Assembly (NCBI GenBank): GCA_013368315.1
Contig: JAACJM010000035.1
Span: 248,001 to 312,000, forward strand
Length of the DNA: 64,000 nucleotides
From: Tetrapyrgos nigripes
Taxonomy: Eukaryota; Basidiomycota; Agaricomycetes; Agaricales; Campanellaceae
Reading direction: 5' to 3'
The notes under the pieces are model-generated. The model had not been told where the DNA came from and made no database searches. It saw nothing but the letters and a program-made list of their open reading frames with translations. The translations under genes were made by a program, and so were the position numbers. This document shows, in pieces, positions 34,530 to 46,319 of this stretch; the stretch's first letter is position 1, and each line of letters begins with the position of its first letter.

Positions 34530-37500
34530 CGGGCCCCGCCATCACATCCAGTACATACACGAAAGACAATTCGAGAATAGAGGCCTACAAGAACCCAACA
34601 CAAGTTGAGTAAAGATCCCCTTGGATGACTCGGAGGTATAGTGCGGCTTTGAGGACAGGGAACACGAACTACGGCAAGGCAAAGTCAAATAGAGGAGATA
34701 TAAGGTGACTCAGAGCGTAGTTGAGACGGCGACTAGTCGTTTGAGCGTGTAGGTGAGATTTTATGAAGTCTCTGCCTCAGAACTATTGGAGGTTTTGACT
34801 CAGTTTCACAGAAGTCTTTGGATGACGGGGGAGGCCGGAGAATCCGGGACGGTGTTGTGTATTTCAAGACGTTATTGCAGATGTCATGAGGCCGGGACGA
34901 GGATGCGGGAAATTGGTTAGGAAAGAGGCGTTGTTGGTACTATTAGCGACTGTGGTGGTGCTAGCTATGGAATATGGCGGAGGAAGTAATTCTTCATTTA
35001 ATCTATGGTTATAACATGGTGGTATACTTATTATAGCTAGAGGAAATGGATTCCAACCAACGAAAGCGAATAAATCGAATACCTCCTTGAAGGCAACCTA
35101 AAAAAACAACATCTTGTGGAGGATCACGCCTAGGACCACATGTCTGCTGCTTTTGTTAGGGGGGCGAGTTTGGGAGGTGTAGAGACGCCGCCGTTGACAT
35201 TGGGGATATGAGGGTGGGTAGTGGACCCAAACCCGGGTTGGGAGTATGTGTATGACGGGAGGGACTAAAGGAGCGTCAAAGTCAAAGACAGAGACAAGAG
35301 GAGAGAGGAATGCACGTCAGTAAACAGACAAAAAACTAGAAAAGGAAATAAAAATCTCAACCCAAAGAAGAAATCGAGATAGAAATAAAAAAGACACGAG
35401 CTTTTTTCGAGTAAGAGAGGTGAAAGGCAAAAATGAAAACGGCAAAGACTCGCAAGCTCGCAGAACTGGCAACGAGTGCCACAAAACAGCTCGTGAAGTC
35501 GTACAACTCTTCAAATCGTAACCCCAAACGTTATCAACTCACCAGTATACTCCAACGTCCCTGTATTGACCGTTCTTTTTCTGTCCCCTTCCTCTTCTCC
35601 CTCTTCGTCTTCCCCCTTCCCTTCCCCCCTTGCCTTTATTACTATACGTACCCACAACCTCCTCCCTAGGTGTTCGAAATTCCGAAAGGATCCCTCTGGG
35701 TACGAGTCCCCACTCAGTTCTCCACGCATCTTCATCATTGTCTTCAAACCCATCTTCATACCCATCCCAGTCGTCCCTCTTATCCTTCCCAACTATCCCT
35801 GTACTTGTGCTCATGATCATACTCACCCTCAGACTCAGCCTCGCGTTGGCGTTTGGCGTTGAGCAAACGAAAACGTTCGAGACCGAGACGACATGCCCGG
35901 CGGTAAACCCCCCTCCCCATATCCATAACCGTACCTGTGGTCAAATCTCAAAAAAAAACAATCCCAGGTTTCATATCCAAATGTAACACGTTCCTACTAT
36001 GTAAAAAGTCGAGACCAGAGACGATGTCGGAGAAGAGGGAGTTTTTGAAAGGTCTTGGTCTTGTATGGGTTGTGGTTGTTTTTAATTTTGGGTTGTTGGG
36101 GGATCGTTTCGGTTTAGCTTTTCATCGGGACGAATTGGGTGTAGAGCCGTTGGTAGGATGAGATGCAAGGGGGACCGAAAATTTTAATTTCGTACACTAC
36201 GTCGAAAAATTTTTTAACGACCTCTGGGACCCGACCGACCAACCGCTACCTACTAAATATGGAAGGTATGCCTATATATGGAAGGTGCAACGTGATACTG
36301 ACCTTCCATTTTTGGCTTACCCTTGGCTCGGCGCTGTGCGCCTCGCAGGGAAGCCCTAATCCTAACGTGCTGGGGTGACCCCACGGGTATCTAGACAATG
36401 GTACTCGGGTGGCGGGTGTCGGGCCAACTAGTGAAAAGCAGGGGTTTGGGGGGTCGTGGGGGGTCGCGGGTAGGGGTCTCGCGGGTAAGGGTACGGGTAT
36501 GGATTTCAAACCCGTGCTGACCGTAAGGCAGACCCGCCGTACCCGCCATCCAAAATTTTGTACCCGTAGTTTACCTCAATATATTCAATTCTTTGAGTAC
36601 GTTCTGTGTAATTCTTTAGTACATATTTCAATAATAGTATTTTGCCACCACGACATCCAAATATGGGTAAGTGACACGTCGCTGTTCACACGCCGGAAAG
36701 CCTTGATCACTGTGGCTGAATGCTTGAACAAAGCAAAACTGATGTATCCCACCTTCAAAAAATAATATTCCATAGTGAGTAGTTGGATTTAGATAGTTAC
36801 ATTATATATATATACTTGTGAACTGACGGGTTACTCGCCAGGGGTACAAACCCGTACCCGTACCTGCCAAACCCGTCAAAAACCCGTACCCTTCTGACGG
36901 GGCCAAATGGCTCAATCACCTTCCAAGACAGCTCTGGATGACAAGAACTAAGTCAAGAACTATAAAAGGACCCATAATTACATTGATACAAGCCTGTAAA
37001 CCATAAAAAATTTCACACTTCCAAAATTTTTTAACGACCTCAATGACCCGACCGACCGACCCCCGGAGTGTACCGGTCCGCAATCCCAGGTCCCCCTTGA
37101 TGAGATGGGAACAAGGACTCGGACTCGGTTAGGGTTTTTGTTGTTGCGTGTAGGCACCACCTTCCCTGTCCCTTTCCCTCTCTCTTTGTTTCCTCACCCT
37201 CGCCCCAAATGCATGTTTTCTCTCTGTCTCTCCAATTCGCCTTCTGCTTCTGCTTCCCCATCGCCATCGCCTTGCCCTTGCCCTTCGCTTTCTGCTTTTG
37301 TCTCTGTCACTGTCTCTCCACTCGGCTGTCCACGTCCACGTCCACGGTTCAAACCTCCATTCCCGTTCCCATTCAGCCCTTTCTCTTTTAAAAAACCCCG
37401 TATACGCCTCTCTATGAAATCATCCAACGACCCCCCCTCAGCCCATTGCATCGATACGTGTAACGTGGTTATACGTGGACCGAATGGGGAGAATTGGGTG

Positions 37501-37778
37501 TGTTCGAGCCAGGAGTGGCTAGGTAGATAGCATTAGCATTAGTGTTAACATGAGGGTTTGGAAAAGGAAAAATACGCAGACGAGAAACGAGAAACACAGA
37601 CGGAGACAGAGACAAAGGAAAGGCAAAGAAAAGACTATAATGTACACTCACTGATACGCAACAATATTCGGATGATGCAACCTTTCCAAAAGCTTTACCT
37701 CTCTTAAGGTTTGTAAGAGATACGTATGTGATTGACCGACTGCGATTTTTTTAACGGCGAAGCGGCCTAGGGGATTGT
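34530..37778 (-). pseudogene. Kinase D: IKS1-like kinase with hAT-like insertion, 5' truncated
   Basis: Minus-strand parts: exon 2 with RFAVKKIAV and the ATP Lys (about 37640-37778), MQWAEGGSLDDFIERR (about 37400-37450), the charged insert interrupted at 36166-37099, HLDMKPGN region (about 35960-35990), LSEFRTPREEVVG where DFG is expected (near 35700), GQYRDVGVYW-like remnant of the activation segment (35540), KLAPLTKAADMWS (about 35140-35180) followed by a one-base deletion that breaks WSLGV, and a hydrophobic tail to about 34530. Exon 1 and the promoter are gone: exon 2 is fused to HET C at 37778. It converges on HET B. Confidence 0.6.
36166..37099. mobile_element. Non-autonomous hAT-like element, 934 bp
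   Basis: Perfect 11-bp terminal inverted repeats CAAGGGGGACC/GGTCCCCCTTG and an 8-bp duplication ATGAGATG (36158-36165, 37100-37107); the paralogous kinase copies lack the insert. An 8-bp duplication with short repeats fits hAT. Next to the ends, TTTTTTAACGACCTC and GACCCGACCGACC recur in direct rather than inverted orientation. Inside are many GGGTACGGGT/ACCCGTACCC motifs. No transposase frame, so it would depend on an enzyme supplied elsewhere. Confidence 0.8.
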
Positions 37779-39603
37779 CTCAGTCGTCACTACCATCCCA
37801 ATCGATGTCTTCGAGGAGGGGATCTCGTTTTCATGGGAGAGTTTTGGTATCGACAAGTACAGTGTAGCTCAGAAGATGTCATGGGCGGCGCATCGGAAGA
37901 CGACGAGGCCAGAAGACAAAGCTTATTGCTTGATGGGAATTTTCGGTGTCAGTATGTCGCCGATATACGGGGAAGGTGGCGACAAGGCATTCATGCGACT
38001 GCAGCAGGAAATTATCCGCGTTTCGGATGATCAGAGTATTTTCGCTTGGATTCCTGAGGGACAACAATGGGACCGGGGACTCCTAGCCAGATCTCCGTCT
38101 GAGTTCAGATATTCTGGGCGGGTTCAGGCATCTAACACTGGTTCCACTCTCGGCAACAGTCCATCATCATATTCGTTTAATAACAACGGTCTTCGTATCC
38201 ATCTTCCTCTTGAACCACTGGGTGCAAACACTTGTAATTCCTTGGATATACAGAGGAATTACACAAGACTTACACTAGTACACTCAATATGTAAGTCCAC
38301 TTGACTTACTGAAGTATTACCAAAGACCACTGTGAGACTTCATGTCTTACAATAGTCATATATAATTGTTCTATTTTTCTTGGTCTCTGGTAATACTTCA
38401 GTAAGTCAAGTGGACTTACATATTGAGTGTACTAGTGTAAATCTTATGTAATTCCTCTGTATATCCAAGGAATTACAAGTGTTTGCACCCAGTGAACCGT
38501 ACGATTTCGACTCCGGTGTCTTCCTTGCGTATCTACACTGTCAAACAAACGATGGCAGTTACATGTCTGTATATCTCCGGAGGACAACTGATGGTTATTA
38601 TGTCTGGGAATCCCCATCAATAGTAGTCTTGCAACCTGCACCCCCCCCTCTCAATGATGTGCGGGAACTCACTGTCAGAGAGGAACCAATTCTTAAGAGG
38701 AGCAGAACCAGAATTCCCAGTGCTGGCAACAATGTTGTGTCCCTTCTCCCTTCTGCACAGCACTTTGTATGCTCTCGACCGCCACCTGCCTCAATCTCCA
38801 CCAAATTCTCGGTCGAGTTCGAAACTGATGTGGATCGGACTAATTTGACCTACAAATTTCCGTCCAAAAGTGAGGCGTTTACACTTGCCTTTCTAGTCAA
38901 TTATAGGGATTGGTGGGAGGGTATCAAGTATTCCTTGCAGATTGGGGACAAAAGCGTTGATTCCATTGATAATTCATGTCCAGCTGCAGATTATATGCTG
39001 GGACCATTGCCGAACAGTTGCTTTGTCTCAGTTTGTCTTGAGATGCGAGGGGACGAAAAGAAGGTTTTTGAGGTCGATTATTTCTCTCCAGAAGATTCTC
39101 GAAGCGAGGGCGTCGCTACGACAGTGGGTCCTGATCTGGAATTCTTGGTGCCATCGAAGCTCAAATTGTATGGCTTGGAGGGGGGGGGAGGACATCGAGA
39201 TTGGGGGCCATTTGAACGTGTTACTGTGCCCCACTCAGATTTTCTCGTATTGAAGTACACCAAATGGGAGGAATGGCAGTCTTTATTGTATTCCGACTCG
39301 GATTCAGAAACAGAAGGAAGGGACAAGAGGAAAGGGAGGGGGATTGAGCAGGGGGGGCCACCCACTTTTTATGTTGCTGTTGGAAGTCACCAATCGTTGC
39401 CATGGACGCACATTAATTTCAACGGCAAAAGTATTGACGATGTCTGGGCCGACATTCAGTCAATGAAAGAGGATCTCTACAGTCAGACCTCTGCAACAGC
39501 CACAATTAATCACAGCAAGCTGAAAGTCTGGATTGGACCTGCACCAAGCCTTGGCCCGGTGTCTCATCAGCTTCATTTGGAGTGGGTCGAGGACGAGGAC
39601 TGA
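37779..39603 (+). pseudogene. HET C: 5'-truncated HET-family copy with a MITE insertion
   Basis: Coding homology starts abruptly at TCTCAGTCGTCAC (37779), equivalent to residue about 184 of HET B, so the HET domain itself and the promoter are missing. SWAAHRKTTRPEDKAYCL and YGEGGDKAFMRL remain. A 277-bp element at 38217-38493 adds a stop at 38302-38304; insert plus duplicated GAACC is 282 bp, so the frame resumes downstream (38494-39603). The C-terminus differs: it ends WVEDED because about 430 bp relative to HET A are deleted. It cannot make a HET domain. Confidence 0.8.
38217..38493. mobile_element. Long-TIR MITE, 277 bp
   Basis: The ends ACTGGGTGCAAACAC and its complement continue as an almost perfect inverted repeat of over 100 bp per arm around a short loop (about 38331-38380). 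The duplication is GAACC (38212-38216, 38494-38498), confirmed by the uninterrupted paralogues. It would fold into a strong hairpin RNA. No coding capacity; family not assigned. Confidence 0.85.
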
Positions 39604-39989
39604 GGTGCGAGTAAAGGTCGTACGTTTAAGATTGGTCCAAGGATGGGTCGTCTTCAAAGTCGGAAGACGAGAAGGATTGTGCCAGGATGAACAAACGAGA
39701 AAGGGAAATTGTCAAATACTAGTAAAAAGCGAGGGAAAAATACTGCAATTTATGCAAGACTCGAGGTGGAGGGGATGTGGAGAAAGCGAGAGCTGGGAAA
39801 AAAAGAGAATGTGAAAAGACATCAATAAACCTTGAGACAGGCAACACGCTCTGAAGAAATTCACCTAAACCACTCCCAAAAGCGCTGACGGATTTATCCT
39901 CTTGCAGTCTGAAAGCTCAGCAGATTGCTATGGTGAGATGGCTATCACTGGTAAGTTTACTTTGAACAATGAGAGGGGGAGTGAGGATA

Positions 39990-41037
39990 ATCTCAGAAAA
40001 AGTGCAATTGTCTGATCAGCCTGACTGCATGGTCAGGTTGCCCAGGTAAGTGGTCATGTCGAATCAGGGCTCGTCAGACCGGATCACCTCTGATAGGGCC
40101 AAGGTTTGCAACTGGTTAGGATGGAAAGGAAGGTCAGATTCATCTAATACCAGTACAAAATTACAAATGCGATGATAGACTATGCCTCGATGTATATATG
40201 TACGCAACCATCAATCATCAAAGTCCTCTACAATATTTTGTTCGCCAAGACTGCCCAATTCAATTCGTCCCGAGTGACCTTGGTAGTTTTGCAATCAATG
40301 TCAGTATCCTTTTGGTTGAGGAAGTAGCTTTCACAAAATCTCTGTTTCCTTGAGATTGGTAGAGTTCTGAAGAGGAGATTTGTTGTAGGGGTAAATCCCA
40401 AACTGCCTTCCAAAATTGGGAAAGCATCGAAGAAGGAACAAGTGTTTACCTGTGTTCTGAGTATCCAAATGGAAGGTTCCATGCAAAGAGTAGGCCGTAG
40501 TCGGTATATGCAACTGAGGAGAGGCCTGGCAGTCTGGATTCAGGTATTGGACGCAATGGGAGAGCTCAGCCTAACAAAAATGGAAGGTCCCTGTGAGCTC
40601 TACGCAATCAAAATCGTTAAGACGACGTAGCATTTGCCCAGATGTCAAGTATCAAACAACTAATTGTTTACTTACACGCTAAGTGCAAGTTGCTCCATTA
40701 CCCTATATATTCGTTAGTGTAGACCCTTCATTACCATTCAATACCAGTAATCATTATATATACCCATGTACTCTTGACTCTAATATGACCAGTGCAAATT
40801 GAAGTCGATACCGGTGAACGCGGTACGTGTAGAGGGGAAGTGGGCGAATTGCTTTTGGATATTGCTCTGCCATCCACTGATCAGGCCTTCCCAGTTTGGT
40901 CATCCTGACTAGTATGATCATGCTTATCAGGACTTTTTCGTCCTTATCCCTCTGACCACTGGGGCGTTTCGCTGATGGATTCATCAGGCCACATCAGCCC
41001 AGGTAAGGCCTGATTCAACAATTGCATTTTTCCCGAC
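39990..41037. mobile_element. Unclassified TIR element, 1.05 kb
   Basis: Absent from units 1 and 2. Left end ATCTCAGAAAAAGTGCAATTG and right end CAATTGCATTTTTCCCGAC form an imperfect inverted repeat; the flanks share ATA (39987-39989, 41038-41040), a 3-bp duplication as in PIF/Harbinger-type elements, though the class is not certain. A minus frame at 40228-40482 is not recognised as a transposase. Confidence 0.55.
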
Positions 41038-41377
41038 ATATAGACGCACAGTCCTCTATATCTTGTGTCATGAAAAAGAAAAGAGGGCGGAGTCACATGT
41101 AATGGAAACAGTTGCAACTCGGAGCAGATCTAGGAAAGGTTTTGAACTCAAACCACAGAGCAGTCCGAGTGCAAATGCATGTCACAGTGGTTCTCGAAGT
41201 TTGAGACTTGGGCCATGGTCATCATCAGGGAGGACCAAGAGAGTAATAAGAACTTTGATGATATGTAGTTTTGAAAGAGGTCCAAACGAGGTCGTATGAA
41301 ATAATAAGAATGGAAATAGCCCACCAAAAGCGCTATGTACTCCTGGTCAGTTTGAGTTGAGGTCGAAGACAGGGTGT

Positions 41378-42032
41378 TACGAGGCCTTTAGGCTGAGTTA
41401 ACTTAGGTCGACCTCGAAAAATTTTCCATGGGTTCAGTCTCACACCCCTAGGCCGGTCTCTACCCTTCCCAACAACCGAAAAGTCTAGACTCGGTCTGGA
41501 CCGGGTCCAAGGACCGTTGACGTTGAAGACCATGACATCATACTGCAGATGATGCTATTAACGCTCTCTCTCAGAAACGAAGTTGGCGTAGTTCTTCTCG
41601 TCCTCCCTTTTTCATCAATTTTCATTGTAATTGGAGTGTTGGATGGGTTTCATGGTTTGGTTGGGCTCTGGTTGTCTGGTTAGAGATGGCCTGTGATAGA
41701 GTTAGGAAAAGGACGATTAGCATGCATGATAAATTAGAACGAGATAGAAAAAATAGTAATTGGGTTTGCCAGCTTTGCTGGACATGGGTTGTTCCTCCTC
41801 CCTATTCATTGATTCCTTCATATGCCTATCATCCTTTCTATTTCTGTTTAGTGACACGCCTATGGATTTGGGAGAGATCGGAAGGTATGCAAAGATCACT
41901 ACAGTATACCGGAAGCTGAGTTTGGAGGGACAGATTCAGTATGTTGCCTATTCCTTAGTAGTGATGACCTTTTTTGGTCATATTATCTTAGGCCTCGTAA
42001 TTTGCCATGTGAAGCAGTGGCATCTTTCCCCA
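41378..42032. repeat. Dispersed repeat, copy 1, tRNA-like promoter boxes (SINE candidate)
   Basis: Starts TACGAGGCCTTTAGG and ends TTTCCCCA, absent from the paralogous units. GGCTGAGTTAA (41391-41401) resembles a pol III A box and GGTTCAGTCTC (41431-41441) a B box, about 40 bp apart as in tRNA genes. The last about 40 bp recur at 47930-47965 and, inverted, at 62757-62799. The 5' part is shared with 47488-47965. The middle is different. There is no clear A tail. Confidence 0.4.
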
Positions 42033-42401
42033 GTAGAGTGCATATGTCCTTGACATCATCACTACTTGAGGGCAGGCTTCTGTTGGGCTCTGCCATTACG
42101 TCCAGTACACACATGAAAAACAGTTTGAGAATAGAGGCCTACAAGAACCCAACACAAGTTGAGTAAAGATCCCCTTGGATGACTCAGAGGTATAGTATGG
42201 CTTTGAGGAGAGGCAACATGAACTATGGCAAGGCAAAGTCAAATAGGGCAGATATAAGGTGACTCAGAGCATAGTTGAAACAGTGACTGGTCGTTTGAGC
42301 ATGTAGGTGAGATTTTATGATGTCTCTGCCTTGGAATTAGTGGGGGTTTTGACTCGGTTTCGCAAAAGTCTTTGGATGACAAGGGAGGCCAGAGAATCCA
42401 G

Positions 42402-42736
42402 TGTTGGAATTTTGTATTAACCTATACTTACAATGAACGGTCATATCTTTCTCTCCACTTCACTAGTATACACAATCCACTTGTATCCACTTATGCACCA
42501 CCTACTTTCCTCTTTACTCCATACTTACATCATTTCTTACATTGTTGACTCTGAACTAATATCAGACATTACATTGTAGTATCTGCTTTTCTCCACTGTG
42601 TTATATTTATGGACTCACACAGCCACAGTAGCTAACAGTATAAATACCTAGTAGTTTACTGTCTATACCTCCAGAGCTGCAATAGTATTCGTCGCCTCGC
42701 TTGTTTAACAAGTGTCCTCATATTCATTTATTCCCA
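42402..42736 (+). repeat. Copia-2 5' LTR, 335 bp
   Basis: TGTTGGAATTTTG to TTATTCCCA. Left flank GAGAATCCAG is kinase-tail sequence. The primer site GGTTATGGGCCC (42739-42750) follows. Confidence 0.85.
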
Positions 42737-42829
42737 TAGGTTATGGGCCCTGCCCTAGCCTAATCCTATCTCATTGTCTAGCTCTTGATGTTGTATGACA
42801 GTTCAAGGCATGGATTGCCAGCACCCAGG

Positions 42830-44712
42830 GTCGACAACCCTGAACAGACAATCAGATTAGTCAGTCCATCTTGAAACCAGTCTAGGAGAGGCAGTCCCAG
42901 ACCACAGCAGTACGTCCCACCAGCACCAGATCTCCATTGTGCATATCATGCACATTTATATGATTTCAACAACTACATTGATTGTTTTTGGGACATAGAA
43001 CACAGAATTTTATTGGTGCAACAAAACAGCACATCCCTGTCCAAATTGTTATAATTCCATCCCATTACCACCAGAAGCAAACCCAAATCCTTGGGGACAA
43101 CTCATAACCAGAGGACAAGTGTCAAGGTTGTTGATACACTCAAATAACCACCCAAGTCACACAATTTGAGGACAGATACAAAGCAGTAGATTGAGAGATA
43201 GAGATAGAAGAAGAGAAACAAGTAGGCTGACTAGGCTCTACACTGCATAGTAGTAGTATGGAGCAGAGACAAAGTGAACAAACTAAAGGATTAGCTAGAA
43301 TGTCTAGTGGTTTATATAGATAAGCAATGAATAAGTGATAGGAAAAAGATAGGAGAAATGGGAGAAACATAGCAGAAAGTGGAGAAATATAGGAGAAAGA
43401 TAGGATCAATAGAATGGAAGATTAATTGATAGTTATTATATAGAGTTTGACAGCTTTTATAAGGTTCAATGTCAGCAATATAAGGTTTAAAAGGTTTATC
43501 GAGGAAATGCAATAGATGAATGATCAGAAAATGGGTTCAATAATGAAATAGAAGAAGGAGGACAAAGAACTGTAGCAGTTTGTGACAACAAGAACCACTT
43601 ATCAACAGTCATCGAGAACACACAGCACCACTGCCACTGAATCCACTAGTATATCCACCTCCAGGACAGCCAAGGGAAGCTGTGCCACAGCCCTCCACAT
43701 CACCAGAACCACAGCCATCATTATCATCAGTTCCAGAGACCCCAGAACAGCCACTGAAAGGAGACCCAATGCCACCTCCATTGAATCCTCCATCACATCA
43801 TTCACCAGATCCTGAACCAAATCCAAAACCACATTCTAATCCACCTGACTCACCATCTCCATCATCCAATCCTGATCCCAATCCATCTGAACCAGACGAC
43901 CACATGTCCAAGGCAACCAAAGCATTCAATAAAGTTATGAAACTTGAGAAGGATGGATCTAATTGGAGTACATGGGTAACAATAGTGCAGAGAGCAGCAG
44001 GATCTATTGGATATGATAAGTATCTAACTACAGCACCCACATTGGCAGCAGAAGAACAACAGCAGGATAAAGTCCTGTTGAACGGCATTATCAGCACACT
44101 ACCAGACACTATTTTTAGGCATTACAAGAACAAGCCAACATCAAAGGAATTGTGAGATGCATTGAAACAGGATTATGATGCAAAGGACCCCCTCAATGAA
44201 GCCAGCTTGGAAAAGTGACTCTTCTCCCTCACATGTACCAATCCAGCTAAGGTTGGTAAACACCTTGACAATCTCATTGGTATTATGGATGAACTTGCTG
44301 AATGTGGAGTTTCTATCCCTGGTTCCCAATTCAAATTGGCCGTCATCTCTTCTACTCCTGATGTGTATCAAGCCACCATCAACAGAGAAGAACCAAACAA
44401 GTTGACACCAGAAATGTTGATCGCAGCTATTTATGCAGAAGCTTCTAGCTCCAACAAATCACAAGAATCTGTGAACTACTCCAATGACAACTTCTGAGGC
44501 AGGGGTGTGGCAGATTTAGGAGAAGAGGATGAAGAGGTAGAGGAAATAGCAGAGGAGGCCAAGGAGGATCATCATTCAGAGGTCAGGGAAATTTCAGCCG
44601 AGGTGGAGCAGGAGGAAATTGGCAAGGCAACAATCAAACAAGTGAAGAACCAAGCTGTTATAATTGTGGAGGACTTGGTCATTTCTCCAAAAATTGTCCA
44701 TCTAAGTGCATG
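42830..44712 (+). pseudogene. Copia-2 leader frame and gag
   Basis: The Cys-containing leader frame (about 42850-43170) is followed by a Pro-rich region and KLEKDGSNWSTWVTIVQRA (from about 43930), continuous through the point where Copia-1 is split. TGA replaces the Arg of EKR at 44216-44218, the TGA after DNF (44494-44496) and the following frameshift are shared with Copia-1, and a small deletion occurs after VYQATI (44381). The CCHC knuckle CYNCGGLGHFSKNC is readable near 44655-44700. Confidence 0.75.
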
Positions 44713-45145
44713 TGTCAGGGACCATATCTGCAAGGACCTCAAAGTCAAGAATGCCAATAGGGGAATAAGGTTATGTCGTCTGGAACAGTCTTGAGGTGTG
44801 GAACCGCTGGGCAGTCGCAAATATCTTGATATTGCGGGAAAGGTAACGCCAAAATAGAAGCAGAATGGATAAGCACAGAGATAAAGCAGTTGTTCAGAGA
44901 AATACCAGTGGCATTACAGACTAGTGTTTTAAAATATCAGGACTGGGTTACATGCAGATATAGCTACTGTATATAAACTGTAACTATGAGTCAATATGAG
45001 TCAGAACAAGTCAGAGTAAGTAAATGAGTCAGTAAGACTCAAGTACATGTGTTATAAGGTAGACAAGTCAATATGAGTCACAATGAATGTAGGGGAAAGC
45101 ATGGAAAATGAGAGATAGGGGTACCTGTAGATATGCCTCATGACA
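44713..45145. repeat. Solo LTR (family 2), 433 bp, with four TGAGTCA sites
   Basis: TGTCAGGGACC to CTCATGACA, with the 5-bp duplication GCATG (44708-44712, 45146-45150) and no counterpart in Copia-1. It contains TGAGTCA at 44987, 44997, 45025 and 45074, the consensus for Gcn4/AP-1 bZIP factors, and TATATAAAC near 44971. The four sites within about 95 bp suggest an enhancer of the parental element. Confidence 0.8.
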
Positions 45146-46319
45146 GCATGCAGCATGCTAACATTGCCAGAGAACACTGAGATGATAGGAATTACAGAAA
45201 GAATGGGGAGAATGGACAACAAAGGAATGGAAAAGGAAGGGATACAGCAAGCAGTGCCAGAGAAAAGAATGAAGAAGATAGTGATGAAGGAAGCTGGATT
45301 GCCATTAAAATTCTGGAGATCGAAGATTCCATTGATCACCCCACTATTGACTGCTCCAACATCGCTGAAGAAGCAGCTTTCAAAGCATTGGAACATACTG
45401 ATTTTATTTGACTCCAGATGCTCATCCCACATGTCTCCAAATTGTGAAATTACCAGACTATTCCCACTCATCAAATCCAAGCTGCTCACTCCAATACATT
45501 TACATCCCAAGGGAAAGGCACCCTACACATCGAGACAGTTGATATAAAGGAGAAAACCCACTTCTTACCTCTTCGCAACACTCTCTACTGTCCAGACATG
45601 CCCAACACACTAGTATCATTGGGCAAATTGGATGACACAGGATACATCATTCATATTGAAGGAGGAATTATGGTTATCTCAAAACAAGGTCGCAGCGTCA
45701 CTCACATTCCAAAAGTGCATGGGCTTTACCAAATTATTGAGCATGAAAATGCTTACTCTGTCACCATCCGCACTCTCCTTATACGAAGCTCATTGCACTA
45801 CTGGACACCAGAGTTATCAATACACTGAAACCTTATTTGCAAACAATGCAGTTAAAGGAGTATGTCTTGATCTGAACAGAATGGAGCAGATTGAATGCAT
45901 TGTATGCATGCATGCCAAAGGAGCTCGTCTTGCTATTCCAAAATTACGTCTTACTCCATGTGCTGAGAACTTTGGAGACAGGATTCACATGGACATTTGG
46001 GGACCAGCATCAGTCAGGACTATCAATCATCAGGAGTATTCACTCACGCTTATTGCTCTAAAGATGAATCATTCACCAATATGTCATCTTCCAGACCACC
46101 CTTGAAACTCAATTCAACCTTATCATCAAAATTCTTCAGTCGGATCTAGGAGGAGAATTTAAAAAGTATTTGGAAGGAAAGGGAATGGGGAGGAAACTCA
46201 CAGTTCATGGTATAGTGGAAAGAAGTCATTGTACACTTCTCAACACTGTCCGAGCTATGCTCATCTCATCAGGATTACCCAAATGGTTATGGGGCATGGC
46301 AATGCTTTATGCAACCTAC
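45146..46319 (+). pseudogene. Copia-2 protease and integrase N-terminal part
   Basis: Collinear with 14180-15320. LILFDSRCSSHMSP shows the protease DSG changed to DSR. The pre-integrase zinc region and HMDIWGPASVRTI are clearer than in Copia-1, which lost 39 bp and about 20 bp here. The copy is cut by the chromovirus at CCTAC (46315-46319). Confidence 0.75.

Larger units (their letters stand above)
39604..42401. other. Unit 3 spacer and C-terminal remnant of a fourth kinase copy
   Basis: The sequence parallels 2136-3185 and 33765-34845 with two insertions (39990-41037 and 41378-42032). 42033-42401 on the minus strand corresponds to the hydrophobic tail of the kinase gene and ends at the Copia-2 LTR in the sequence GAGAATCCAG. 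Kinase B at 18313 begins with the other half of that target site. Confidence 0.6.

Noticed and set aside
41378..41445. A genuine tRNA gene
   Set aside because: A- and B-box-like motifs are present but no acceptor stem or clover-leaf could be paired.
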